64,000 bases of DNA from an uncultured Pelagibacteraceae bacterium (lineage in GTDB: Bacteria; Pseudomonadota; Alphaproteobacteria; Pelagibacterales; Pelagibacteraceae). Positions 7,862 through 15,257 of this stretch are shown here, piece by piece (position 1 is the first letter of the stretch; every line of letters starts with the position of its first letter). The DNA lies in NCBI GenBank assembly GCA_902566945.1, contig CACFKZ010000001.1, forward strand, positions 124,001 through 188,000. Reading direction: 5' to 3'. Position numbers and translations under genes: made by a program. Under the pieces are notes generated by a model. It did not search any database. It worked only from the letters and a program-made list of their open reading frames with translations, and had not been told where the DNA came from.

Positions 7862-8502
7862 AAGAATTAAAAGCTGAAGTAATAAAATTCTCAAAAAAAT
7901 TAAATATTACAAATTTATCAGCTTTAAGATCAGGGAATATCTCTGCAAGGGTAAAAGAAAAAGGAGTGGATGGTTTTTATATAACTCCATCGGGGAGAAA
8001 ATATTCTTCTTTAAAAACAAAAGATATCGTTTTTGTTTCGCTTAAAGGTGTTTATGATAAAAAAAAGGGAAAACCATCTTCAGAGTGGAGATTTCATCAA
8101 GATATTTATGTGAATAAAAAAGAGGCTAAAGCTATAGTTCATGCTCACTCAACTTGTGCTACAGCTGTCTCTACTCATCAAAAAAGTATTCCAGCTTTTC
8201 ACTACATGGTTGCAGTAGCTGGCGGAGAGGACATTAAATGTAGTAAATACGCAACTTTCGGAACAAAAAATCTTTCAAGAAATATAATTAAAGCTTTGAA
8301 AAATAGAACCGCATGTTTAATTGCTAATCACGGTCAGGTTGCTTTTGGAGAAAATTTAGAAGAAACTTTTGAGCTTGCTCAGGAGATCGAAAATATTTGC
8401 CATCAATATATAAATGCCATAAGAATTGGAATACCCAAGATTCTTTCGAAAAAAGAAATGAAAATTGTCTTGGAAAAATTTAAAAATTATAAAAAAGGGT
8501 AA
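7858..8502 (+). CDS. class II aldolase, L-fuculose-phosphate aldolase type (probable methylthioribulose-1-phosphate aldolase)
   Basis: I chose the GTG at 7858, which overlaps the mtnA stop as GTGA, giving 214 aa; an upstream ATG at 7819 would overlap mtnA by 43 nt. Zinc ligands His95, His97 and His158 and catalytic Glu76 all align with E. coli FucA (His92, His94, His155, Glu73) at a constant offset of 3. SGNISAR, TPSG and PSSEWRFH are the phosphate-site motifs. Similarity is to FucA rather than to the MtnB dehydratase. Next to mtnA this suggests the DHAP-shunt aldolase (Ald2), splitting methylthioribulose 1-phosphate into DHAP and methylthioacetaldehyde. Substrate is inferred. Confidence 0.82.
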   Translation: MKELKAEVIKFSKKLNITNLSALRSGNISARVKEKGVDGFYITPSGRKYSSLKTKDIVFVSLKGVYDKKKGKPSSEWRFHQDIYVNKKEAKAIVHAHSTCATAVSTHQKSIPAFHYMVAVAGGEDIKCSKYATFGTKNLSRNIIKALKNRTACLIANHGQVAFGENLEETFELAQEIENICHQYINAIRIGIPKILSKKEMKIVLEKFKNYKKG

Positions 8503-8507
8503 TTTTT

Positions 8508-9548
8508 ATGATTAAAGTTGGTGAGCATATTACCATTGATTTTCTTGGTGTTAAAAAAGATTATTCACCTGAATTTTACGAAAAAGTTATTTATAAAATA
8601 GCAAAAGCAGCAAAGGTAGAAATATTAAATGTAGCCTCTCATAGATTCGAACCGCAAGGTTTTACTTTAGTTGCTTTGTTGTCAGAAAGCCATTTTAGTT
8701 TTCATACATTTCCTGAAAGAGGTGTTATTAGCTTTGATTTTTTCACATGCGGAAAAGTGAATCCAAAAGTTGCGCTTAAAATTTTAAGAAAAGAAATAGA
8801 TCATCAAAGGGTAGTGACCAATGCTTTTGATAGAAGTAGTGTAGGACTTTATGATGATATTTATAGCACCCCAGGTCAAAAGAAATTCTATGTAGTCAAA
8901 GATGTTTTAGAAAAATTCACTTCTAAAGTAGGTCAATTTGTAGAAATAATGGATTTAGAAGAGTTTGGTCACGCATTATTCATTGACCATGAAATTCAAG
9001 TAGCTGAAAAAGATGAAAAAATTTATAGTTCAAATTTTTTTAAATCCAGTTACGATTTAAGTAAAAAAAATAATAATGTTGCAATAATCGGTGGAGGTGA
9101 TGGAGGAGTAGCTAGAGCTTGTTTAGAGAATAATTCTAATTATATCGATTGGTTTGAATTAGACCCAGAGATTGTAGATGTTTGTTATCGCCATTTACCT
9201 AAAGTTTGTTCCAAAGTTAAAAAAAGCAACAAAATTAAAACTTTCTGGGGAGATGCATTTAAAAGCATAAAAGAAATAGAAGATTCAAAATACGATAAAA
9301 TTTTCGTAGATTTAAACGATGATCAATACTGTATTGACTTAGCTAAAAAAAATATGAAAGGTTTAAAAAGGATACTAAAAAAAGGCGGCGTAATTACTGC
9401 TCAAGTTGGAAGCCAGGATAAAAAACCTAAACAAGTTGATAATTGGTGCAAAGTTTTAGAAAAAAGCTTTGGAAACGTTAAATTATCTGGGGCTTATATC
9501 TCTAGTTTTGACTGTAAATGGAATTTTGCTTCATCTATAATGAAGTAA
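8508..9548 (+). CDS. speDE: fused S-adenosylmethionine decarboxylase / aminopropyltransferase (SpeD-SpeE)
   Basis: A 346-aa two-domain protein. Residues 1-115 are bacterial AdoMetDC: the self-cleavage site is Glu60-Ser61 (Ser61 becoming the pyruvoyl group), with His66 and Cys81 at the same spacing as in Thermotoga SpeD. Residues 120-346 are a spermidine-synthase-type aminopropyltransferase with IIGGGDGG at 193-200, FELDPEIVD and a VDLND acidic motif. One chain would therefore make decarboxylated AdoMet and transfer its aminopropyl group, releasing methylthioadenosine for mtnP in the same operon. The SpeE half lacks the usual YHE His (it reads YSS). Such fusions are known, including from Pelagibacter. 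Amine acceptor not determinable. Confidence 0.92.
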   Translation: MIKVGEHITIDFLGVKKDYSPEFYEKVIYKIAKAAKVEILNVASHRFEPQGFTLVALLSESHFSFHTFPERGVISFDFFTCGKVNPKVALKILRKEIDHQRVVTNAFDRSSVGLYDDIYSTPGQKKFYVVKDVLEKFTSKVGQFVEIMDLEEFGHALFIDHEIQVAEKDEKIYSSNFFKSSYDLSKKNNNVAIIGGGDGGVARACLENNSNYIDWFELDPEIVDVCYRHLPKVCSKVKKSNKIKTFWGDAFKSIKEIEDSKYDKIFVDLNDDQYCIDLAKKNMKGLKRILKKGGVITAQVGSQDKKPKQVDNWCKVLEKSFGNVKLSGAYISSFDCKWNFASSIMK

Positions 9549-10345
9549 TGTTCCGTGTTTCTTGTATTCAATTAAGATCAAATAATAATATTTATAATAA
9601 TTTAGACAAAACAACGAAACTTATTATTAAAGCAGTAAAGCAAAAAACTGATTTCATAATTACCCCAGAAGTTTCTTCCTATTTCTCATTAAACAAAAAA
9701 GAATTGCTAAAAATTTGTACGTCAATGCAAAAAGATATTTACCTTAATGGTGTTAAAAAACTTGCAAATAAGTATAAGAAATGGATTTTGATAGGATCTT
9801 TAATAATTAAAATTTCAAAAAATAAATTAGTAAATAGGTCAGTTTTGATTGATAAAAGTGGGAAAGTAAGAACCTACTACGATAAAATTCATATGTATGA
9901 TGTTGTGTTAAGTAAAAAAGAAAAATATTTTGAGTCAAAAAGTTTTAATCCAGGAAATAAAATAAAGACATTTAAATTACCTTGGGGAAAGGTTGGTTTA
10001 AGCATTTGTTATGATCTTAGATTTCCAAATCTATATAGACAACTGGCTAAGGCAGGATCATTATTTTTAACTGTTCCTTCTGCCTTTACCGAGACCACTG
10101 GCAAGAAACATTGGCACTCTTTATTGAGAGCTAGGGCTATAGAAAATTTTTGTTATATTTTTGCACCTGCACAAGGTGGAACACATTACAATGGAAGAAA
10201 AACTTTTGGACATTCATTAATAATATCTCCAGATGGAAAAATATTAAAAGAATTAAAGAAATCAGAGGGTGTAATCACAGCTGCTATAAATCCTAAATTA
10301 TCAAAAAATCTTAGGTTAAGAATACCTAGTTTAACGGATGACTAA
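9548..10345 (+). CDS. carbon-nitrogen hydrolase (Nit1 / deaminated-glutathione amidase type)
   Basis: A 265-aa nitrilase-superfamily amidase. The start at 9548 forms a TAATG overlap with the speDE stop. The Glu-Lys-Cys triad is visible at Glu41 (TPEVS), Lys113 (YYDKIH) and Cys154 (SICYDLRFP). The RFPNLYRQLA and PSAFTETTG stretches and RARAIEN are closest to Nit1-type deaminated-glutathione amidases and omega-amidases. Omega-amidases take part in some methionine-salvage operons through glutamine transaminase chemistry, which may explain its position; N-carbamoylputrescine amidase is an alternative but its motifs fit less well. It ends one base before the convergent DUF6165-like gene. Confidence 0.8.
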   Translation: MFRVSCIQLRSNNNIYNNLDKTTKLIIKAVKQKTDFIITPEVSSYFSLNKKELLKICTSMQKDIYLNGVKKLANKYKKWILIGSLIIKISKNKLVNRSVLIDKSGKVRTYYDKIHMYDVVLSKKEKYFESKSFNPGNKIKTFKLPWGKVGLSICYDLRFPNLYRQLAKAGSLFLTVPSAFTETTGKKHWHSLLRARAIENFCYIFAPAQGGTHYNGRKTFGHSLIISPDGKILKELKKSEGVITAAINPKLSKNLRLRIPSLTDD

Positions 10346-10741
10346 CTATTCGTAAGACTTTACTTCCTTTATATTTGATCCAAGAGCATTGTTAATTGCT
10401 AATTTGATTTTTGCTCTTTCATCATTAAATTTATAAACGCTTCTAGCAAGTTCAATAAATTTTTCGTCAAATTTACTATTTTTTTCAGCTGATCTTTTTC
10501 CATCCTCTATATCCCAAAGTTTTAAATTTATATTTTTAAGATCATTCTTAAAACTCAAAATTTTACTTTCATCTTTGATCGATTTTTTTAAAGTTTCATT
10601 TAATGAAATTAGTTCTTTTTTTACTTCTACTAATTTTTCTTTATTACTTATTTTTTCCTTTTTTATTTCTAAAATGGTAATCTTATCTATTAATTCTCCA
10701 GCTGATATTTCTGCCAATATTTTGTCCATTTTATTGCTCAT
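10346..10741 (-). CDS. DUF6165-like small protein
   Basis: A 131-aa soluble, highly charged, mostly helical protein. The N-terminal ELIDKITILEIKKEKI and the central LWDIEDGKRSAEK and FIELARSVYKFNDERAKIK stretches match what I know as DUF6165, a family found near lipopolysaccharide glycosyltransferases. Its function is unknown. It is divergent from a GT9 heptosyltransferase-like gene across 46 bp, in keeping with that association, and its stop abuts the amidase stop. No membrane segment or signal peptide is visible. Confidence 0.68.
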   Translation of the reverse strand: MSNKMDKILAEISAGELIDKITILEIKKEKISNKEKLVEVKKELISLNETLKKSIKDESKILSFKNDLKNINLKLWDIEDGKRSAEKNSKFDEKFIELARSVYKFNDERAKIKLAINNALGSNIKEVKSYE

Positions 10742-10787
10742 ATTAATATTTGACTATATTAATCATTAAATATACTTCGAAATAATA

Positions 10788-11720
10788 ATGTCAAATATAT
10801 TAATAATAAAGCATGGTTCTCTAGGGGATTTAATTCAAGCAAATGGTGCCATAAAAGATATAAAAAATTTTTACAAAAACAGAAAAGTATTTTTGCTTAC
10901 TGCTCAGCCTTACGCGATTTTCATGTCAGAATGTCCTTATCTAGATGGCGTTATCATAGATAAGAGGTTGCCTAGATGGAATTTATTTTATCTGAATAAT
11001 TTAAAAAAAAATTTAGCAAAATATAACTTTACAAAAATATTTGATTTGCAAAATTCAAGTAGGACTAAATTTTATAAAAGATTTATTTTAAAAAATATTG
11101 AGTGGTCATCAAGTGAAACTACATTAGAGCCAGGTCAAAAAAAGAGTGACTTTGATAAAGAGCCAGTTCTTGATAGAATGGAAATTCAATTAAAAAAAAG
11201 CGGTATCCAAACTGAATTTGTAAAAAATATAGACTTAGATTGGGCAATTTCAGATATCTCAAGATTAAAGAAACAATATGCAAATAACGATTACATCTTA
11301 CTATTTCCTTTTTGCTCAAGAAAACTTCCTCAAAAAAAATGGCCTTTTTTTAAAGATTTAATTTTACGATTAAAACAAGATTATAAAAATAAATATCCAA
11401 TTCTATTAGCCCCAGGACCAAATGAAATTGAAGAAGCTAATGATTTGAACGCTAAAGTGGTTTTAGATAATAATGAGCCAATTAATATTAAAACGTTAAT
11501 ATCTTTAATAAACAATGCAAAATATGTAATTGCTAATGATACTGGTCCCGCTCATATAGCTTCACATTTAGATAAAATGGGGATTGTACTTTTTGGAAGT
11601 CACACGAGTGCTAAGAAAGTAAGTATTGAAAATTTCAATTTTAAAGCAATTACTGTTGAGAATTTAAATAATTTAACAGTCGAAGAAGTCTTAGAAAAAG
11701 TAAAATCTAAATTAAATTAA
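10788..11720 (+). CDS. family 9 glycosyltransferase (heptosyltransferase-like)
   Basis: A 310-aa GT-B protein. The N-terminal ILIIKHGSLGDLIQANGAI matches the acceptor-domain start of ADP-heptose:LPS heptosyltransferases, LLFPFCSRKLPQKKWP near residue 165 opens the donor domain, and NDTGPAHIASHL near 250 is the GT9 donor-site signature, followed by VLFGSHTS. It most likely adds a heptose or related sugar to the lipopolysaccharide core. Its 3' end overlaps the convergent GT4 gene by 14 nt. Acceptor and donor are inferred from family only. Confidence 0.85.
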   Translation: MSNILIIKHGSLGDLIQANGAIKDIKNFYKNRKVFLLTAQPYAIFMSECPYLDGVIIDKRLPRWNLFYLNNLKKNLAKYNFTKIFDLQNSSRTKFYKRFILKNIEWSSSETTLEPGQKKSDFDKEPVLDRMEIQLKKSGIQTEFVKNIDLDWAISDISRLKKQYANNDYILLFPFCSRKLPQKKWPFFKDLILRLKQDYKNKYPILLAPGPNEIEEANDLNAKVVLDNNEPINIKTLISLINNAKYVIANDTGPAHIASHLDKMGIVLFGSHTSAKKVSIENFNFKAITVENLNNLTVEEVLEKVKSKLN

Positions 11721-12792
11721 TATAATTTTTTATAATTTTATTCCAACTAAATCCCTTCGAAAATTCAAAAGCATTAGCACCGAGCTCTTTGTATTTTTCA
11801 TTTGATAAAATCTTTAAAAGCGTGTCATAAATGGCATTTAGGTCGTTACCGTTACATAGATATCCTGTTACACCAGATTTTATAGCATCTCCTTCACCTC
11901 CATAAATTCCACCAATTGATGGTTTTCCGTAGGATGCTGCTTCAATATATGTAATACCAAAGCCCTCAACTGATTTTTTATAAACTACCGAAGGCATTAC
12001 GAATACATCTGATTGTTCAAGCAAACCAACTTTTTCTTGTTCTGAAGAGCTAAAAATTAATTCGACATTTTTTTCTAATCTTAATTCTTTTCTTAATTTC
12101 TCAAGATTTTTTCTTTCATCTCCATCGCCAATTGATACATATTTTAAATTTGGAAATTTTGGTAATAGATTTTTTATTGACATTAAAATATTTTGATGGC
12201 TTTTACGACCATCTAATCTCGAAACAGTAATTAATTTCGGTGACGCGTTACCATAAATGTTTTTTGAAAATTCTCTAGCTGCTTCACTAACGCCAATAGG
12301 ATAGTTACAACCTGGATTTATAACATGAACATCTTTTAATCCAAGTTTTAAACCTAATTCCTTAGTAAATTTTGAATTTGCGATTATGAAATCTGCCTTA
12401 TCTAACGATTTTAAAACTCTTTTATTTAAAGAAGAGCCAACAGAATGATTTATTTCCTTTGAGTGAATTAAGCAGAAAGATTTTGTTTTCTTGAGGATTT
12501 CTAAATCAATATTTTCAATACTTTTCCAATGATCAAAGAAACATGCTCTTATTTGATTTTGTTTAATGAAATCTTTAACTAAATTAGCTTTTCTATACTT
12601 TCTAAATATTTTAAAACCCGAAATTCTTTCTATATTTAATTTAGAATTTTGATCATATTTATCAGCATGCTCATGATTGTCTGCAAAAACCTTTACTGGA
12701 CCATGATTTATGAGAGCATTAGACAAACCTTCCATAAGGTTCTGCATCCCGCCAAGTTCAGGAGGAAAATTTCTGGTAGATACTAAAAACAT
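11707..12792 (-). CDS. family 4 glycosyltransferase
   Basis: A 361-aa GT-B protein with the N-terminal acceptor-domain motif RNFPPELGGMQNLMEGL, a central VSRLDGRKSHQNILMSI at about residue 195 (donor domain start) and a C-terminal EGFGITYIEAASYGKPSIGG around 275, the E-x7-E motif typical of GT4. It is likely to add a sugar to a lipid-linked or lipopolysaccharide acceptor. Its start shares one base with the upstream redoxin stop (TAATG). Its role in the glycan cluster is inferred from neighbours. Confidence 0.86.
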   Translation of the reverse strand: MFLVSTRNFPPELGGMQNLMEGLSNALINHGPVKVFADNHEHADKYDQNSKLNIERISGFKIFRKYRKANLVKDFIKQNQIRACFFDHWKSIENIDLEILKKTKSFCLIHSKEINHSVGSSLNKRVLKSLDKADFIIANSKFTKELGLKLGLKDVHVINPGCNYPIGVSEAAREFSKNIYGNASPKLITVSRLDGRKSHQNILMSIKNLLPKFPNLKYVSIGDGDERKNLEKLRKELRLEKNVELIFSSSEQEKVGLLEQSDVFVMPSVVYKKSVEGFGITYIEAASYGKPSIGGIYGGEGDAIKSGVTGYLCNGNDLNAIYDTLLKILSNEKYKELGANAFEFSKGFSWNKIIKNYINLI

Positions 12793-13349
12793 TAATTAAA
12801 CCACTTTATATTACATCCCATACTAGGAGTTTGTTCCTTTGGACCAGCTTGAGTTTTAGAAATCATTTTCATGGCTATTTTTAAATCACTATCTCCACTT
12901 GAAATAGGTTTTAAATCTTTAAGCTCTCTAAATCTTCCTCGATATTGAAGTTCTAAATCTTTATTGTAACCAAAAAAGTCTGGAGTGCAAACCGCACCGT
13001 ACTTTCTTGCTATCTCTTGTGTTTCATCAATTAAATAATTCATTTCACCAAAATTATTCGCTTTTGCAAAGTTTATCATGTTATCGAACGAGTCCTCAGG
13101 ATAATTTTTAGTATCATTAGACATGATCGCAACTGAGTTAATCCCATCTTTTTTTAATTCATTACAATCTTTTGCTAAATCACGAATAATCGCTTTCACG
13201 TAAGGGCAGTGATTACAAATGAACATTATTAGTGTTGCTTTTTCACCTTTAACATCATTTAAAGAAATTAGTTTATTTTCTATCGATTTTAGTTTGAAAT
13301 CTTCAGCTTTTTTTCCAAAATCGCAAACTGGTGTCTTTGTTAAAGCCAT
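12792..13349 (-). CDS. thioredoxin-fold redoxin (AhpC/TSA-type)
   Basis: A 185-aa thioredoxin-fold protein. MFICNHCPYVKA near residue 44 supplies a CxxC pair (Cys-Asn-His-Cys), the DETQEIARKYGAVCTPDFF segment near 110 contains the cis-Pro region with an additional Cys, and the end has a PSMGC motif. This pattern is typical of a family of cytosolic thioredoxin-like reductases annotated as redoxin-domain proteins. There is no signal peptide. It is the first gene of a two-gene unit with the GT4 downstream. The partner substrate is unknown. Confidence 0.8.
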   Translation of the reverse strand: MALTKTPVCDFGKKAEDFKLKSIENKLISLNDVKGEKATLIMFICNHCPYVKAIIRDLAKDCNELKKDGINSVAIMSNDTKNYPEDSFDNMINFAKANNFGEMNYLIDETQEIARKYGAVCTPDFFGYNKDLELQYRGRFRELKDLKPISSGDSDLKIAMKMISKTQAGPKEQTPSMGCNIKWFN

Positions 13350-13390
13350 AATATATTATAAGATAATTAATAATACATTACAGCAAATTT

Positions 13391-13894
13391 ATGATTTACG
13401 ATGTTAACGGTCACACTCCTAAAATGGATCCAGAAAGTTGGGTAGCTTCTAATGCAGTTATCATTGGAAGAGTTGAATTAAAAAAAAATTCAAATATATG
13501 GTTTAATGCAACTTTAAGAGGTGATTTAGAACCAATTATTATTGGTGAAGGTTCAAATATTCAAGATGGTAGTGTAATACACACAGATCCAGGCTGTCCA
13601 ACTATTGTAGGAAAAGGAGTTACGGTAGGTCATATGGTTATGCTTCACGGTTGCGAAATTTCAGATGATTGTATTATTGGAATAGGCTCAACTATTTTAA
13701 ACAAAGCAAAGATTGGTAAAAACTGTATCATCGGAGCTAATTCATTAGTAACAGAAAATAAAGTTATTCCAGATAGATCACTAGTTCTAGGAAGCCCGGG
13801 TAAAGTAGTAAGGCAAGTTACTGATGAAGAAATAGAGCACATTAAAGAAAATGCCAGAGACTATGTCGAAAATATTAAGAAGTATAAGAAATAG
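13391..13894 (+). CDS. gamma-carbonic anhydrase family protein
   Basis: A 167-aa left-handed beta-helix protein of hexapeptide repeats (for instance IIIGEGSNIQDGSVI and CIIGIGSTILNKAKIG). His64, His81 and His86 fall at the positions of the three zinc ligands of gamma-carbonic anhydrases. The length matches the PaaY/YrdA/CaiE group, which lacks the acidic loop of archaeal Cam, so catalytic activity is not certain. The gene starts 41 bp from the divergent redoxin gene and its 3' end overlaps the next gene by about 32 nt. Confidence 0.88.
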   Translation: MIYDVNGHTPKMDPESWVASNAVIIGRVELKKNSNIWFNATLRGDLEPIIIGEGSNIQDGSVIHTDPGCPTIVGKGVTVGHMVMLHGCEISDDCIIGIGSTILNKAKIGKNCIIGANSLVTENKVIPDRSLVLGSPGKVVRQVTDEEIEHIKENARDYVENIKKYKK

Positions 13895-14657
13895 TTTCTT
13901 AATTTTAATTTTACTTACAACAAATATTTTTTCAAAAGATATTAGACTGCCAAAAGATGTTGGCTCGGGAAACACTTACAGCAAAAGTTTAGGTTCAGGT
14001 TTTAAAAAACATGGATACACAATAGTAAATGAGAAAGATGGCCATCCTGTTAGATCAGGAGAAAAATCGGCAAGGTTCGAAGTAAGATACGGAGATTGTG
14101 GAAAAGATAAACCACCAGGCACCTGGAATGATTGCGAAGGTTTAAGGCAAAGACATGAGCTTAGCGGAAAAAGGTTTAAAGGTTCAGCGTGGTATGCTTA
14201 TTCGATTTATCTACCAAAAGATTTTGTAAATATTTTTCCGGTTAAACAAGCTATGGGTCAATTTCACCAAAAAGGAAGTTGGCCAACTTTGATGTTTCAA
14301 TTAACAGATGAAGGATATTTTGCTGATAGACAGTGGCAATATCAAACAGATGAATTTAGAAAATTATTAGATGTTAAAGAAATGATAGGGAAATGGAATG
14401 ATATTTTAATTCATATTAATTCAACTTCAAAGAAAGATGGTTTCTACAAAGTTTGGGTTAATAACGAATTAAAATATGAATTTTCAGGCCCGACCACAAA
14501 AGGAAATGAAAGTTATTTTAAATTTGGTATTTATCATACTTGGATAAATAGATGGGATGAAAAAAAAAGAGGGCCATTTCCTAATCAAATTGTTTATTAC
14601 GATGAGATTAGAGCTGGTAAATCTAAAGAAAGTGTTACAAAAAACTTAGGGTACTAA
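13863..14657 (+). CDS. exported polysaccharide lyase (heparin-lyase-I-like fold)
   Basis: From the ATG at 13863 the protein has 264 aa, with an N-terminal signal sequence (positively charged, then NSFLILILLTTNIFS). An ATG at 13851 is also possible. The mature part shows GEKSARFEVRYGD, RHELSG, YAYSIYLPKDF, MGQFHQ, GKWNDILIHIN, DGFYKVWVNNEL and YFKFGIYHTW, in the order seen in the PF14099-type polysaccharide lyase family, a jelly-roll fold. It would act in the periplasm or outside on an acidic glycan; the substrate is unknown. Such an enzyme is unexpected in a genome of this streamlined type. The start overlaps the carbonic anhydrase gene, implying coupling. Confidence 0.72.
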   Translation: MSKILRSIRNSFLILILLTTNIFSKDIRLPKDVGSGNTYSKSLGSGFKKHGYTIVNEKDGHPVRSGEKSARFEVRYGDCGKDKPPGTWNDCEGLRQRHELSGKRFKGSAWYAYSIYLPKDFVNIFPVKQAMGQFHQKGSWPTLMFQLTDEGYFADRQWQYQTDEFRKLLDVKEMIGKWNDILIHINSTSKKDGFYKVWVNNELKYEFSGPTTKGNESYFKFGIYHTWINRWDEKKRGPFPNQIVYYDEIRAGKSKESVTKNLGY

Positions 14658-15254
14658 CCAAGTAAATTTTTTAGACCCATTCAAATCAATTAAAGCTCTT
14701 CGATGACCTTTGGCTGCCAAATAAAGCCATTCAATACTTTTAATGTTGCATCTTATGACACAAAAGTTTTTATAACCGGCTTCGCTTTCTTCTTTAGTAA
14801 AATCAAAATTATCAAACTTATTATCTAACCCTGAGGTAGGTTTTTCAGATTCTGTTCCAGGTCCATTAGTAACCAAGTAACATTTTCTACTGATATGGCC
14901 AGTTTTTTCCCAAGACTCTTTTGTAACATCATTGTTGTAATTTACTTCGCACTCAGCCTTTACTCTAAGCTGTATTTTTTCTTCTTTACCATAAAATAAA
15001 ATAGAACACTTAGGATTCTTTTTTATTTTTTCAATTTTTGAAGATCTAATATCGCTATGGTACTGAATAAAATTATTTTGTTGATCTGCCTTTCTGAGAA
15101 CTACCACTCTTCCATCAAGATTCATATCATTTCCACAAATAAATACTGGAGTCCTAAACTCGGAAGATCTATCTTTGACAGCTTTTGATAATAAATCCCA
15201 GATTTTTTTTTCAATCTCTTTTGAATTTTCGTAATAACTAACTGCTTCTGACAC
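14646..15254 (-). CDS. pyridoxamine 5'-phosphate oxidase-like FMN-binding split-barrel protein
   Basis: A 202-aa protein with FMN-binding split-barrel features: a strand ending GRVVVLRKAD near residue 50, YHSDIRSSKIEKIKKNP near 66 (phosphate-contacting Arg/Ser/Lys), CSILFYGKEEKIQLRV near 84, and a C-terminal WLYLAAKGHRRALID. These match the PNPOx family, but the length is shorter than PdxH and the pyridoxal-site residues cannot be confirmed, so the substrate is uncertain. Its stop overlaps the convergent lyase gene by 12 nt, and it lies 3 bp after the dehydrogenase gene on the minus strand. Confidence 0.78.
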   Translation of the reverse strand: MSEAVSYYENSKEIEKKIWDLLSKAVKDRSSEFRTPVFICGNDMNLDGRVVVLRKADQQNNFIQYHSDIRSSKIEKIKKNPKCSILFYGKEEKIQLRVKAECEVNYNNDVTKESWEKTGHISRKCYLVTNGPGTESEKPTSGLDNKFDNFDFTKEESEAGYKNFCVIRCNIKSIEWLYLAAKGHRRALIDLNGSKKFTWLVP

Positions 15255-15257
15255 GAT

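Noticed and set aside
9518-9547. Upstream start of the amidase inside speDE
   Set aside because: ATG 9548 gives a TAATG junction and the normal nitrilase N-terminus; the extra ten residues have no family match.
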